A stretch of DNA of 64,000 nt from Colletes latitarsis (GCF_051014445.1 NC_135136.1:23764001-23828000), one strand, 5' to 3'. Shown: positions 1 through 10,679, counted from the stretch's first letter. Notes: generated from the letters alone by a model not told the origin. A program made the numbers and translations.

Positions 1-94
1 GTTTTTTCGTGTTTGAATCACGTAGTAATGTGGTAACACACTGAAGCAGTCAATTAAACCTGGTTTCGATCAATATTTCAGAGGATAACACCGG

Positions 95-116
95 TTAGGT
101 CTGGGTTAGGTCTGGG
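95..116 (+). repeat. Telomere-type 11-mer pair within the monomer (example copy)
   Basis: Two adjacent perfect copies of TTAGGTCTGGG (95-105 and 106-116), here in the first monomer of the window and repeated in most of the roughly 269 monomers. TTAGG is the usual insect telomere repeat. I recall TTAGGTCTGGG as a telomeric variant in some Hymenoptera, without a search. Recurrent single-site variants exist: TTAGGTCTGGA before TTATGCCC (for example near 820), TTTCGTCTGGG as second unit (near 1522, 5240, 7011), and TTAGGACTGGG (near 3469 and 41375). The G-rich strand is always the plus strand. Confidence 0.85.
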
Positions 117-203
117 ATATGCGCGCATCTGGCTTATACTTTCGCCTTTTTCGTAAACTTGTTGGCTAGATCCTGGGTTTTTTTCGGGTTTGAATACCGC
201 AGT

Positions 204-219
204 AATGTGGTACCACATT
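204..219. repeat. Perfect 16-bp palindrome of the variant (type B) monomer
   Basis: AATGTGGTACCACATT is its own reverse complement. It replaces AATGTGGTAACACACT of the common monomer, which keeps only a TGTG-N4-CACA dyad. The palindromic form travels with CGGGTTTGAATACCGCAG just upstream. In most cases it also travels with ATGCGCGCATCTGGCTTATAC and TTGTTGGCTAG in the preceding monomer, which defines a recognisable subtype. Further examples lie near 2497, 3921, 17230, 21299, 25192, 26957, 40243 and 63976. Function is unknown; a protein-binding site is possible. Confidence 0.8.
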
Positions 220-3200
220 GAAGCAGTCAATTAAACCTGGTTTCGATCAATATTTTAGAGGATAACGCCGGTTAGGTCTGGGTTAGGTCTGGGTTATGCC
301 CGCATCTGGCTCATGATTTTGCCGTCTTCGCATACTTGTTGGCCAGATCCTGGGTTTTTTTCGTGTTTGAATCACGTAGTAATGTGGTAACACACTGAAG
401 CAGTCAATTAAACCTGGTTTCGATCAATATTTGAGAGGATAACACCGGTTAGGTCTGGGTTAGGTCTGGGTTATGCCCGCATCTGGCTCATGATTTTGCC
501 TTCTTCGCATACTTGTTGGCCAGATCCTGGGTTTTTTCCGTGTTTGAATCACGTAGTAATGTGGTCACACACTGAAGCAGTCAATTAAACCTGGTTTCGA
601 TCAATATTTTAGAGGATAACACCGGTTAGGTCTGGGTTAGGTCTGGGTTATGCCCGCATCTGGCTCATGATTTTGCCTTCTTCGCATGCTTGTTGGCCAG
701 ATCCTGGGTTTTTTTCGTGTTTCAATCACGTAGTAATGTGGTAACACACTGAAGCAGTCAATTAAACCTGGTTTCGATCAATATTTTAGAGGATAACACC
801 GGTTAGGTCTGGGTTAGGTCTGGATTATGCCCGCATCTGGCTCATGATTTTGCCGTCTTCGCATACTTGTTGGCCAGATCCTGGGGTTTTTTCGTGTTTG
901 AATCACGTAGTAATGTGGTGACACACTGAAGCAGTCAATTAAACCTGGTTTCGATCAATATTTTAGAGGATAACGCCGGTTAGGTCTGGGTTAGGTCTGG
1001 ATTATGCCCGCATCTGGCTCATGATTTTGCCGTCTTCGCATACTTGTTGGCCAGATCCTGGGGTTTTTTCGTGTTTGAATCACGTAATAATGTGGTAACA
1101 CACTGAAGCTGTCAATTAAACCTGGTTTCGATCAATATTTTAGAGGATAACACCGGTTAGGTCTGGGTTAGGTCTGGGTTATGCCCGCATCTGGCTCATG
1201 ATTTTGCCTTCTTCGCATACTTGTTGGCCAGATCCTGGGGTTTTTTCGTGTTTGAATCACGTAATAATGTGGTAACACACTGAAGCTGTCAATTAAACCT
1301 GGTTTCGATCAATATTTTAGAGGATAACACCGGTTAGGTCTGGGTTAGGTCTGGGTTATGCCCGCATCTGGCTCATGATTTTGCCTTCTTCGCATACTTG
1401 TTGGCCAGATCCTGGGGTTTTTTCGTGTTTCAATCACGTAGTAATGTGGTAACACACTGAAGCAGTCAATTAAACCTGGTTTCGATCAATATTTCAGAGG
1501 ATAACACCGGTTAGGTCTGGGTTTCGTCTGGGTTATGCCCGCATCTGGCTCATGATTTTGCCTTCTTCGCTTACTTGTTGGCCAGATCCTGGGTTTTTTT
1601 CGTGTTTGATTCACGTAGTAATGTGGTAACACACTGAAGCAGTCAATTAAACCTGGTTTCGATGAATATTTTAGAGGATAACACCGGTTAGGTCTTGGTT
1701 AGGTCTGGGTTATACCAGCATCTGGCTCATGATTTTGCCTTCTTCGCATACTTGTTGGCCAGATCCTGGGTTTTTTTCGTGTTTGAATCACGTAGTAATG
1801 TGGTCACACACTGAAGCAGTCAATTAAACCTGGTTTCGATCAATATTTTAGAGGATAACACCGGTTAGGTCTGGGTTAGGTCTGGGTTATGCCCGCATCT
1901 GGCTCATGATTTTGCCTTCTTCGCATACTTGTTGGCCAGATCCTGGGTTTTTTTCGTGTTTCAATCACGTAGTAATGTGGTAACACACTGAAGCAGTCAA
2001 TTAAACCTGGTTTCGATCAATATTTTAGAGGATAACACCGGTTAGGTCTGGGTTAGGTCTGGATTATGCCCGCATCTGGCTCATGATTTTGCCGTCTTCG
2101 CATACTTGTTGGCCAGATCCTGGGGTTTTTTCGTGTTTGAATCACGTAGTAATGTGGTGACACACTGAAGCAGTCAATTAAACCTGGTTTCGATCAATAT
2201 TTTAGAGGATAACGCCGGTTAGGTCTGGGTTAGGTCTGGATTATGCCCGCATCTGGCTCATGATTTTGCCGTCTTCGCATACTTGTTGGCCAGATCCTGG
2301 GGTTTTTTCGTGTTTGAATCACGTAATAATGTGGTAACACACTGAAGCTGTCAATTAAACCTGGTTTCGATCAATATTTTAGAGGATAACACCGGTTAGG
2401 TCTGGGTTAGGTCTGGGATTTGCGCGCATATGGCTTATACTTTCGCCTTTTTCGCAAACTTGTTGGCTAGATCCTGGGTTTTTTTCGGGCTTGAATACCG
2501 CAGTAATGTGGTACCACATTGAGGCAGTCAATTAAACCTGGTTTCGATCAATATTTTAGAGGATAACGCCGGTTAGGTCTGGGTTAGGTCTGGGAAATGC
2601 GCGCATCTGGCTCATGATTTTGCCTTCTTCGCATACTTGTTGGCCAGATCCTGGGTTTTTTTCGTGTTTGAATCACGTAGTAATGTGGTAACACACTGAA
2701 GCAGTCAATTAAACCTGGTTTCGATCAATATTTCAGAGGATAACACCGGTTAGGTCTGGGTTAGGTCTGGGTTATGCCCGCATCTGGCTCATGATTTTGC
2801 CTTCTTCGCATACTTGTTGGCCAGATCCTGGGTTTTTTCCGTGTTTGAATCACGTAGTAATGTGGTCACACACTGAAGCAGTCAATTAAACCTGGTTTCG
2901 ATCAATATTTCAGAGGATAACACCGGTTAGGTCTGGGTTAGGTCTGGGAAATGCGCGCATCTGGCTTATTCTTTCGCATTCTTCGCATACTTGTTGGCCA
3001 GATCCTGGGTATTTTCCGTGTTTGAATCACGTAGTAATGTGGTAACACACTGAAGCAGTCAATTAAACCTGGTTTCGATCAATATTTCAGAGGATAACAC
3101 CGGTTAGGTCTGGGTTAGGTCTGGGTTATGCCCGCATCTGGCTCATGATTTTGCCTTCTTCGCATACTTGTTGGCCAGATCCTGGGTTTTTTTCGTGTTT

Positions 3201-3717
3201 GAATCACGTAGTAATGTGGTAACACACTGAAGCAGTCAATTAAACCTGGTTTCGATCAATATTTTAGAGGATAACACCGGTTAGGTCTGGGTTAGGTCTG
3301 GGTTATGCCCGCATCTGGCTCATGATTTTGCCTTCTTCGCATACTTGTTGGCCAGATCTTGGGTATTTTTCGTGTTTGAATCACGTAGTAATGTGGTAAC
3401 ACACTGAAGCAGTCAATTAAACCTGGTTTCGATCAATATTTCAGAGGATAACACCGGTTAGGTCTGGGTTAGGACTGGGTTATGCCCGCATCTGGCTCAT
3501 GATTTTGCCGTCTTCGCATACTTGTTGGCCAGATCCTGGGGTTTTTTCGTGTTTGAATCACGTAGTAATGTGGTGACACACTGAAGCAGTCAATTAAACC
3601 TGGTTTCGATCAATATTTTAGAGGATAACGCCGGTTAGGTCTGGGTTAGGTCTGGGTTATGCCCGCATCTGGCTCATGATTTTGCCGTCTTCGCATACTT
3701 GTTGGCCAGATCCTGGG

Positions 3718-5940
3718 GTTTTTTCGTGTTTGAATCACGTAGTAATGTGGTAACACACTGAAGCAGTCAATTAAACCTGGTTTCGATCAATATTTCAGAG
3801 GATAACACCGGTTAGGTCTGGGTTAGGTCTGGGATATGCGCGCATCTGGCTTATACTTTCGCCTTTTTCGTAAACTTGTTGGCTAGATCCTGGGTTTTTT
3901 TCAGGTTTGAATACCGCAGTAATGTGGTACCACATTGAAGCAGTCAATTAAACCTGGTTTCGATCAATATTTTAGAGGATAACGCCGGTTAGGTCTGGGT
4001 TAGGTCTGGGTTATGCCCGCATCTGGCTCATGATTTTGCCGTCTTCGCATACTTGTTGGCCAGATCCTGGGGTTTTTTCGTGTTTGAATCACGTAGTAAT
4101 GTGGTAACACACTGAAGCAGTCAATTAAACCTGGTTTCGATCAATATTTGAGAGGATAACACCGGTTAGGTCTGGGTTAGGTCTGGGTTATGCCCGCATC
4201 TGGCTCATGATTTTGCCTTCATCGCATACTTGTTGGCCAGATCCTGGGTTTTTTCCGTGTTTGAATCACGTAGTAATGTGGTCACACACTGAAGCAGTCA
4301 ATTAAACCTGGTTTCGATCAATATTTTAGAGGATAACACCGGTTAGGTCTGGGTTAGGTCTGGGTTATGCCCGCATCTGGCTCATGATTTTGCCTTCTTC
4401 GCATACTTGTTGGCCAGATCCTGGGTTTTTTTCGTGTTTCAATCACGTAGTAATGTGGTAACACACTGAAGCAGTCAATTAAACCTGGTTTCGATCAATA
4501 TTTTAGAGGATAACACCGGTTAGGTCTGGGTTAGGTCTGGATTATGCCCGCATCTGGCTCATGATTTTGCCGTCTTCGCATACTTGTTGGCCAGATCCTG
4601 GGGTTTTTTCGTGTTTGAATCACGTAGTAATGTGGTGACACACTGAAGCAGTCAATTAAACCTGGTTTCGATCAATATTTTAGAGGATAACGCCGGTTAG
4701 GTCTGGGTTAGGTCTGGATTATGCCCGCATCTGGCTCATGATTTTGCCGTCTTCGCATACTTGTTGGCCAGATCCTGGGGTTTTTTCGTGTTTGAATCAC
4801 GTAATAATGTGGTAACACACTGAAGCTGTCAATTAAACCTGGTTTCGATCAATATTTTAGAGGATAACACCGGTTAGGTCTGGGTTAGGTCTGGGTTATG
4901 CCCGCATCTGGCTCATGATTTTGCCTTCTTCGCATACTTGTTGGCCAGATCCTGGGGTTTTTTCGTGTTTGAATCACGTAATAATGTGGTAACACACTGA
5001 AGCTGTCAATTAAACCTGGTTTCGATCAATATTTTAGAGGATAACACCGGTTAGGTCTGGGTTAGGTCTGGGTTATGCCCGCATCTGGCTCATGATTTTG
5101 CCTTCTTCGCATACTTGTTGGCCAGATCCTGGGGTTTTTTCGTGTTTCAATCACGTAGTAATGTGGTAACACACTGAAGCAGTCAATTAAACCTGGTTTC
5201 GATCAATATTTCAGAGGATAACACCGGTTAGGTCTGGGTTTCGTCTGGGTTATGCCCGCATCTGGCTCATGATTTTGCCTTCTTCGCTTACTTGTTGGCC
5301 AGATCCTGGGTTTTTTTCGTGTTTGATTCACGTAGTAATGTGGTAACACACTGAAGCAGTCAATTAAACCTGGTTTCGATCAATATTTTAGAGGATAACA
5401 CCGGTTAGGTCTGGGTTAGGTCTGGGTTATGCCCGCATCTGGCTCATGATTTTGACTTCTTCGCATACTTGTTGGCCAGATCCTGGGTTTTTTTCGTGTT
5501 TCAATCACGTAGTAATGTGGTAACACACTGAAGCAGTCAATTAAACCTGGTTTCGATCAATATTTTAGAGGATAACACCGGTTAGGTCTGGGTTAGGTCT
5601 GGATTATGCCCGCATCTGGCTCATGATTTTGCCGTCTTCGCATACTTGTTGGCCAGATCCTGGGGTTTTTTCGTGTTTGAATCACGTAGTAATGTGGTGA
5701 CACACTGAAGCAGTCAATTAAACCTGGTTTCGATCAATATTTTAGAGGATAACGCCGGTTAGGTCTGGGTTAGGTCTGGATTATGCCCGCATCTGGCTCA
5801 TGATTTTGCCGTCTTCGCATACTTGTTGGCCAGATCCTGGGGTTTTTTCGTGTTTGAATCACGTAATAATGTGGTAACACACTGAAGCTGTCAATTAAAC
5901 CTGGTTTCGATCAATATTTTAGAGGATAACACCGGTTAGG
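3718..5940 (+). repeat. Higher-order repeat with 21-monomer spacing, second copy
   Basis: Second copy of the variant order seen in 1-2400. One whole monomer is missing relative to the first copy and to the equivalent block in the right half (41631 onward). The TCAATCACG marks at 5147 and 5501 are 354 bp apart here, but 531 bp apart at 1430/1961 and at 43053/43584. The hybrid monomer at about 5325-5500 starts like the GATTCACG monomer and ends like its neighbour, as unequal exchange between adjacent monomers would produce. Confidence 0.85.
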
Positions 5941-7248
5941 TCTGGGTTAGGTCTGGGTTATGCCCGCATCTGGCTCATGATTTTGCCTTCTTCGCATACT
6001 TGTTGGCCAGATCCTGGGGTTTTTTCGTGTTTGAATCACGTAATAATGTGGTAACACACTGAAGCTGTCAATTAAACCTGGTTTCGATCAATATTTTAGA
6101 GGATAACACCGGTTAGGTCTGGGTTAGGTCTGGGTTATGCCCGCATCTGGCTCATGATTTTGCCTTCTTCGCATACTTGTTGGCCAGATCCTGGGGTTTT
6201 TTCGTGTTTCAATCACGTAGTAATGTGGTAACACACTGAAGCAGTCAATTAAACCTGGTTTCGATCAATATTTTAGAGGATAACACCGGTTAGGTCTGGG
6301 TTAGGTCTGGATTATGCCCGCATCTGGCTCATGATTTTGCCGTCTTCGCATACTTGTTGGCCAGATCCTGGGGTTTTTTCGTGTTTGAATCACGTAGTAA
6401 TGTGGTGACACACTGAAGCAGTCAATTAAACCTGGTTTCGATCAATATTTTAGAGGATAACGCCGGTTAGGTCTGGGTTAGGTCTGGATTATGCCCGCAT
6501 CTGGCTCATGATTTTGCCGTCTTCGCATACTTGTTGGCCAGATCCTGGGGTTTTTTCGTGTTTGAATCACGTAATAATGTGGTAACACACTGAAGCTGTC
6601 AATTAAACCTGGTTTCGATCAATATTTTAGAGGATAACACCGGTTAGGTCTGGGTTAGGTCTGGGTTATGCCCGCATCTGGCTCATGATTTTGCCTTCTT
6701 CGCATACTTGTTGGCCAGATCCTGGGGTTTTTTCGTGTTTGAATCACGTAATAATGTGGTAACACACTGAAGCTGTCAATTAAACCTGGTTTCGATCAAT
6801 ATTTTAGAGGATAACGCCGGTTAGGTCTGGGTTAGGTCTGGATTATGCCCGCATCTGGCTCATGATTTTGCCTTCTTCGCATACTTGTTGGCCAGATCCT
6901 GGGGTTTTTTCGTGTTTGAATCACGTAATAATGTGGTAACACACTGAAGCTGTCAATTAAACCTGGTTTCGATCAATATTTCAGAGGATAACACCGGTTA
7001 GGCCTGGGTTTCGTCTGGGTTATGCCCGCATCTGGCTCATGATTTTGCCTTCTTCGCTTACTTGTTGGCCAGATCCTGGGTTTTTTTCGTGTTTGATTCA
7101 CGTAGTAATGTGGTAACACACTGAAGCAGTCAATTAAACCTGGTTTCGATGAATATTTTAGAGGATAACACCGGTTAGGTCTTGGTTAGGTCTGGGTTAT
7201 ACCAGCATCTGGCTCATGATTTTGCCTTCTTCGCATACGTGTTGGCCA

Positions 7249-8103
7249 CGTGTTGACGATAAAACTGTAAGATAAAGGATGAATTAAGTTCCAAGTCCCT
7301 AAAATTTTCCAAATCATAGATTTAAAAATGATTTAGATATTTACATGATTTTAGTGTGGGTATTTATACAAGTATGTAAATCTCTATTTATGCATAACAT
7401 GTTACCCCTAAATGGGCAAGTTAATGAATTATATACATGTTAATTGTATAATAATAACCCTTTGTTCCTCATAAAAATTCACAACTGAATTGCTATCATT
7501 CTAAAAAAATCCATCCCAAAATATATTATCAAAACTAGTAATAAATTATTTGAACAAGGTGATAACAGATTTGAAATATTTAATAAAATTTAAATACCAG
7601 ATATTGATAGTATTAATAAAATATAATATTAATACTATTTTGACACTGTTATTTGATTTTAATATTAATTATAGATACTTTGATTATTGATTTATTAAAA
7701 CATAAAGTTAATGAAGTCCCAGTAGATTATAAATATTTTAAAGAGCATGAATTAGCATAGAATTTCATAAAAAATTTGATGAGTGATAGAATGTAACTTG
7801 AATAATCTGAATTTTGTAGCTTTTACTATATCTTTGGATATGGAATCACAGATTCATTTTATTAATAAAAATAGAGATAGTACTGATGATTTGCTCAGAC
7901 TCGTTAAAGTAAGTGGGCCAAGTGGGAAGAATATTAAGATAGATGGATAGATATTGGTAAAAGTATACTTCTTGTCCTTATATAGGAAATCTTTAATATT
8001 ACAAATAAACTCTTTCTGTAAAATCTTGAACTTATCATTATAATTTATAGAATTAAAGTCAACGCATCTAATAATGAAAGTGAACTGAAGTATTTTATAG
8101 ACT
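7249..8103. other. AT-rich unassigned DNA (copy 1)
   Basis: No recognisable gene. Short runs read as plausible decayed protein on the plus strand (for example VNEVPVDYKYFKEHELA near 7707-7757, then a stop), but I cannot assign a family. The stretch 7906-7980 resembles 11076-11160 as a direct repeat. Confidence 0.5.
7906..7980 (+). repeat. Diverged direct repeat, left member (copy 1)
   Basis: AAAGTAAGTGGGCCAAGTGG here aligns with AAAGTAAGTCGGTCAAGTAG at 11076. GAAGAATATT, then GATATTGGTAAAA and a CTTGTCC/ATGTCC tail, follow in both. The two members lie outside the LTR-like sequences at 8104 and 10974, so they bracket the Merlin and copia relics. Origin unknown. Confidence 0.65.
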
Positions 8104-8213
8104 TGTCAAGAACGTTTTTTGGTATATTCCTAGCAAACGACCCGTTCAACGATCGGGATGAGTTATACGTAATTCGATTCGTCTAATTCAGTATATTATT
8201 TCATTAGTATATG
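8104..8213 (+). repeat. Forward-oriented LTR-like fragment (copy 1)
   Basis: The stretch from TATATTCCTAGCAAACG through CCCGTTCAACGATCGGGATG, GAGTTATAC and ATTCGATTCG to CTAATTCAGTA matches the reverse complement of about 10883-10954, the start of the copia LTR at 10680-10974. It is thus a piece of the same or a sister LTR in the opposite orientation. It begins with TGTCAAG, comparable to the LTR start TGTTGAAAAG. Similarity fades after about 8213 and I could not find its end. Confidence 0.65.
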
Positions 8214-8841
8214 CATTTCATTATCTGCGGAAATTCGGTATTTTTACAAAGTAACTAAGTATTTTAAATATATTCTGATAGGTTCACAGGTGGAAACAAG
8301 TGACTGTCGTTACCTGTGTTCAAAATGCCAGCTAGTAAAATGCTAATTTGTTAACAATAACATTTGTTGAATGAAATTTCTGCTATTTCTGCAAATATCT
8401 CATTGAATAAATCACCATCTTTCTATTATATATACATTTACTAAATACATAATGGCTCAGGTATCCAATGAAGTTACTCTTATTGGAAATATAAAATATT
8501 GATAGTATTATATGTTAGAAAAAAGTGGTGTCTTCAATTTAATTCATGTAAGCATCAGTAATGAGATCTTGAAAATTGACGCTGTGATTAATTTTCAAAT
8601 GGCCTCTGTGCCATTATTTCTACAACAAAATGTTGATTCATCAGTCTCTATCTACTCTACCCTTCCACAATTGCTGCGCAGTATTTTTATTTAATGTTAG
8701 TTATATAATATATCACGACATTGCTCATAATTATACGTTAGCATATATGGTAATTTTAAAACAATATCTGTAACTGAGTTTGTTTTTAGAAAACCACGTT
8801 CTTTGCTTTTCAAATATCTTTATATAATGCAATGGCTTTTA
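8214..8841. other. AT-rich unassigned DNA (copies at 8214-8841 and 46297-46924)
   Basis: No gene recognised. It holds a 60-codon open frame (8512-8694) with no family signature, and a short dyad CACAGGT...ACCTGTG near 8284-8317. Being upstream of the Merlin-like C-terminal relic, it may contain decayed upstream transposase sequence, but I could not identify any motif. Confidence 0.4.
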
Positions 8842-9188
8842 AAAACTAAGGGTATAAACATCTCACCGTAAACCGTAAATAGTTTACATTTTAAAGATCC
8901 AGAAACAGGCGCTCATACGAATAAAACAGAAACTACGTGGAAGCATAGTAAACACTTTTTGCCTGAATATTGTCGGTTAGTATTTGCAGTTCCACACGTT
9001 TTTTAATATGTTTTTCTAACATATAATACAAAATAATAAATATTATATTTTCTATTTTCAGCAAAAAAGATAATTTCATTGGGTACTTAAGCCATTACGT
9101 GTTTTATAAACCTTCCAAGCAAGGAAAGGATGATTTATTTAATCAGTTCTTAAAAGAAATTTCAGAAATTTCATTTGATGATGATTGA
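8842..9188 (+). pseudogene. Merlin/ISXO2-like (IS1595-type DDE) transposase, C-terminal relic, copy 1
   Basis: Only the end of the protein remains. Codons from 8875 read VNSLHF, KDPETGAHTN, KTETTW and LPEYC, matching the family pattern TVNHS..F.DP.TGAHTN.IE..W...K..LP.Y. The Glu at 8929-8931 is the position of the last catalytic acid as I recall the family. A GT...AG intron at 8976-9061 splits an Arg codon. The second exon continues KKDNFIGYLSHYVFYKP and ends in an Asp-rich tail and a stop at 9186-9188. The family's KKDNF.GYL pattern directly after P.Y.R supports the splice. An in-frame TAA at 8869-8871 and the missing N-terminal half make it a pseudogene. The enzyme would have cut and pasted its own element in the nucleus. 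No matching terminal inverted repeats were found. Confidence 0.8.
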
Positions 9189-9496
9189 TTCTGTAAAAAA
9201 TCAAAATATACCAGACTTAGATGATAATGAAATTTAATAATAAAAACAAGTTAAGCCAACGTACTGCGTGCAATAGTAATTTACTATATATTGTAAACAC
9301 TGTCAGCGGCGGGAAGACATTTTTTACTGTTGCTGCATGTACTGTCTACATACCTGGTTTTAATACTGTCCACCTGACCGACTCGTGGAAGTTCTATGCC
9401 TAAAAAAATGATTTTTATGCATCATACAAATTCTTCTACAAATTCCCATTTGACAATGTAGAATAGATCCAATTAGATAAATTATTTATAATTTTT
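9189..9496. other. Unassigned DNA between Merlin and copia relics (copies at 9189-9496 and 47272-47579)
   Basis: Just over 300 bp with no clear gene. The 60-codon plus-strand open frame 9221-9403 has no signature. On the minus strand, pieces resembling the segment after the copia protease (KNLYDA..KSFF, about 9400-9440) may continue the pol relic, but the match is too weak to extend it. Confidence 0.4.
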
Positions 9497-10596
9497 AAAA
9501 TGAACATAGCAACGATTTAATGTTAATCATTACATTACCAATCTTTCCAGATATTAGTTTAAAACCATCACCAACTTTAATATCAACCGGGTTTTGTAGA
9601 TTTTTGGATTCATAAAAGTACTCATCTGTGTTTATTATGTGATCTGAGCAACCACTATCTAGTAGCCATTTAATATTTCTACTTCTTCTATTTTGCTACT
9701 TTTCATTACTTCAACCTTGAATGAATTGTAATTTCTACTGTCATCTAGACTCGAATTTCCAGCCACTTTTCTATCGTGTCTATTTTGTATATGTTTGAAA
9801 AGGTTGCATTTTGTAATAATTATTAAAGTTTTCTGGGCAGTAACGTTGGATGTGCCCTGACTTATTACACTGACTTAACATACCGCTTCAGTAGTCGTTG
9901 CACTGCTATGCTGATTATCCTTTGAATTGAGATACTTGTTCTGATTGCGTTGTACGTGTCGAAACCTATGACCTCTAGGATTTTTAGTTAAATTTGAACT
10001 AAACGTGCGAGTGTAATTTCTGCTGTACTCAAAGTAGTAACTTTTACCGTTTCTCTTTTGATACTCTAACAGTAATTTAGATTTTACATACTCAACTGTT
10101 TTCTCCTTCGTTGGCAGTGCATCAATAATATCAACAATACGTGAGAAGTTAACGTTAATAACAGATAATTCAATTTATCCTCTTCATTCACAGTCTCACC
10201 AGTATTTTTGAGCCTATTTATATGCGTTTCAAATTCGTTAAAGAAGTCACTTGGATTTTCACCTTCTTTCATTTTTAATTCTAACAATCTTCTTTTACAC
10301 AATAGCTTTACTGCACTGTTTTTAACTAGATAAATTTCGTCAAGCTTTGCAATCATATTTTTCGCAGTCGTTTCTGATATTATTAATTCTAACTGAGTGT
10401 TTGAAATACTGTTTACGATGTAACTTTTTGCTTTAATTTCCTTTTTTATTCCAATCTTCGACTCTTATTTCAGCCGGTCTTTCATCATGTAGAATAACCT
10501 CGTTACAGTCTTTCATTTCTAAAAATAAATTTAGCCTGAATTTCCAGTTCCATAAAATATTTGTAACATGAAATCGTCCTTTTTTTCACTTGCCAT
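9497..10596 (-). pseudogene. Copia-type retrotransposon gag-protease relic, copy 1
   Basis: Read on the minus strand from an ATG at 10596. Gag parts occur in the expected order in shifting frames: WKFRLNLFLEMKD, a 90-codon open piece (10356-10084) with LLCKRRLLELKMKEGE and DFFNEFETHI typical of the UBN2 gag domain, and then a zinc-knuckle remainder CNKSGHIQRYC (9869-9837). The first knuckle Cys is out of frame: 8 instead of 6 bases separate it from the second. The aspartic protease starts with WLLDSGCSDH, its catalytic DSG at 9659-9651, followed by IKVGDG. Several frameshifts and stops break it, and integrase and reverse transcriptase are absent. Gag would form particles and the protease would process Gag-Pol. 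The flanking primer site and LTR at 10669-10974 confirm the identity. Confidence 0.88.
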
Positions 10597-10668
10597 GCTT
10601 CAAACTTAGGTTATCTTCCTTTCACAACTAAATTTCTTTTCTTTACTGTTAACGAACAAACCACGGAC

Positions 10669-10679
10669 CTCTGCTACCA
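10669..10679 (-). promoter_or_regulatory. Primer-binding site for initiator tRNA-Met, copy 1
   Basis: On the minus strand TGGTAGCAGAG follows the LTR end (TTTTAACA) with no gap. It is complementary to the 3' end (CTCTGCTACCA) of eukaryotic initiator tRNA-Met, the usual primer site of many Ty1/copia elements. It fixes the element's orientation and the inner LTR edge. Copy 2 is at 48752-48762. Confidence 0.85.

Larger units (their letters stand above)
1..2400 (+). repeat. Higher-order repeat with 21-monomer spacing, first copy
   Basis: The order of variant monomers in 1-2400 recurs at about 3718-5940. Matching landmarks: TATTTGAGAGG at 424 and 4141; TCAATCACG at 722 and 4439, and at 1430 and 5147; GATTCACG at 1608 and 5325, all offset by 3717 bp (21 x 177). 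After about 1660 the offset falls to 3540 because the second copy lacks one monomer. The match ends near 2400, where this copy switches to GGGATTTGCGCGC. Within it, the TCAATCACG variant recurs after 708 bp, a four-monomer sub-period. Confidence 0.85.
1..7248 (+). repeat. 177-bp satellite array, left segment
   Basis: About 41 head-to-tail monomers of 177 bp. I measured the period from the recurring CGTGTTTGAA/CGGGTTTGAA site at 8, 185, 362, 539 and 716, always 177 apart, and the phase at 7248 shows no net indel. A typical monomer runs: GTGTTTGAATCACG, a TGTG-GTAA-CACA dyad, CAATTAAACCTGG, TTTCGATCAATATTT, AGAGGATAAC, CCGG, two TTAGGTCTGGG units, an ATGCCCGCATCTGGC or ATGCGCGCATCTGGC segment, then TTGTTGGCCAGATCCTGGG and a T run. 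177 is divisible by 3, but no frame stays open for 60 codons, so the array is not coding. It continues beyond the window start and ends at GTTGGCCA next to insert copy 1. Confidence 0.98.

Noticed and set aside
299..313. CENP-B-box-like word in the common monomer (CCCGCATCTGGCTCA on the minus-strand pattern CCCGnnTnnnnCGAA)
   Set aside because: Seven of nine defining bases match, but the CGAA end reads CTCA. One near match in a 177-bp monomer is easily chance, and type B monomers lose it (GCGC).
1..7248. Protein-coding tandem repeat, since 177 is a multiple of 3
   Set aside because: Each of the six frames meets a stop within a monomer; no open frame of 60 codons exists anywhere in the arrays.
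1..7248. CRISPR-like array
   Set aside because: The whole 177-bp unit is conserved; there are no unique spacers, and the content is eukaryotic.
7241..7251. Target-site duplication at the insert edges
   Set aside because: TTGGCCA on the left and TTTACTA on the right share only a final C-pyrimidine-A; too short to call.
8512..8694. 60-codon open frame (also 9221-9403, 11001-11225, 12544-12744, 13466-13648 and their second copies)
   Set aside because: Short, without family motifs, and lying in AT-rich or known repeat DNA; expected by chance.
10669..10679. tRNA gene end (CTCTGCTACCA)
   Set aside because: No cloverleaf upstream, and genomic tRNAs do not usually encode CCA. Its position directly beside the LTR makes it a primer-binding site.
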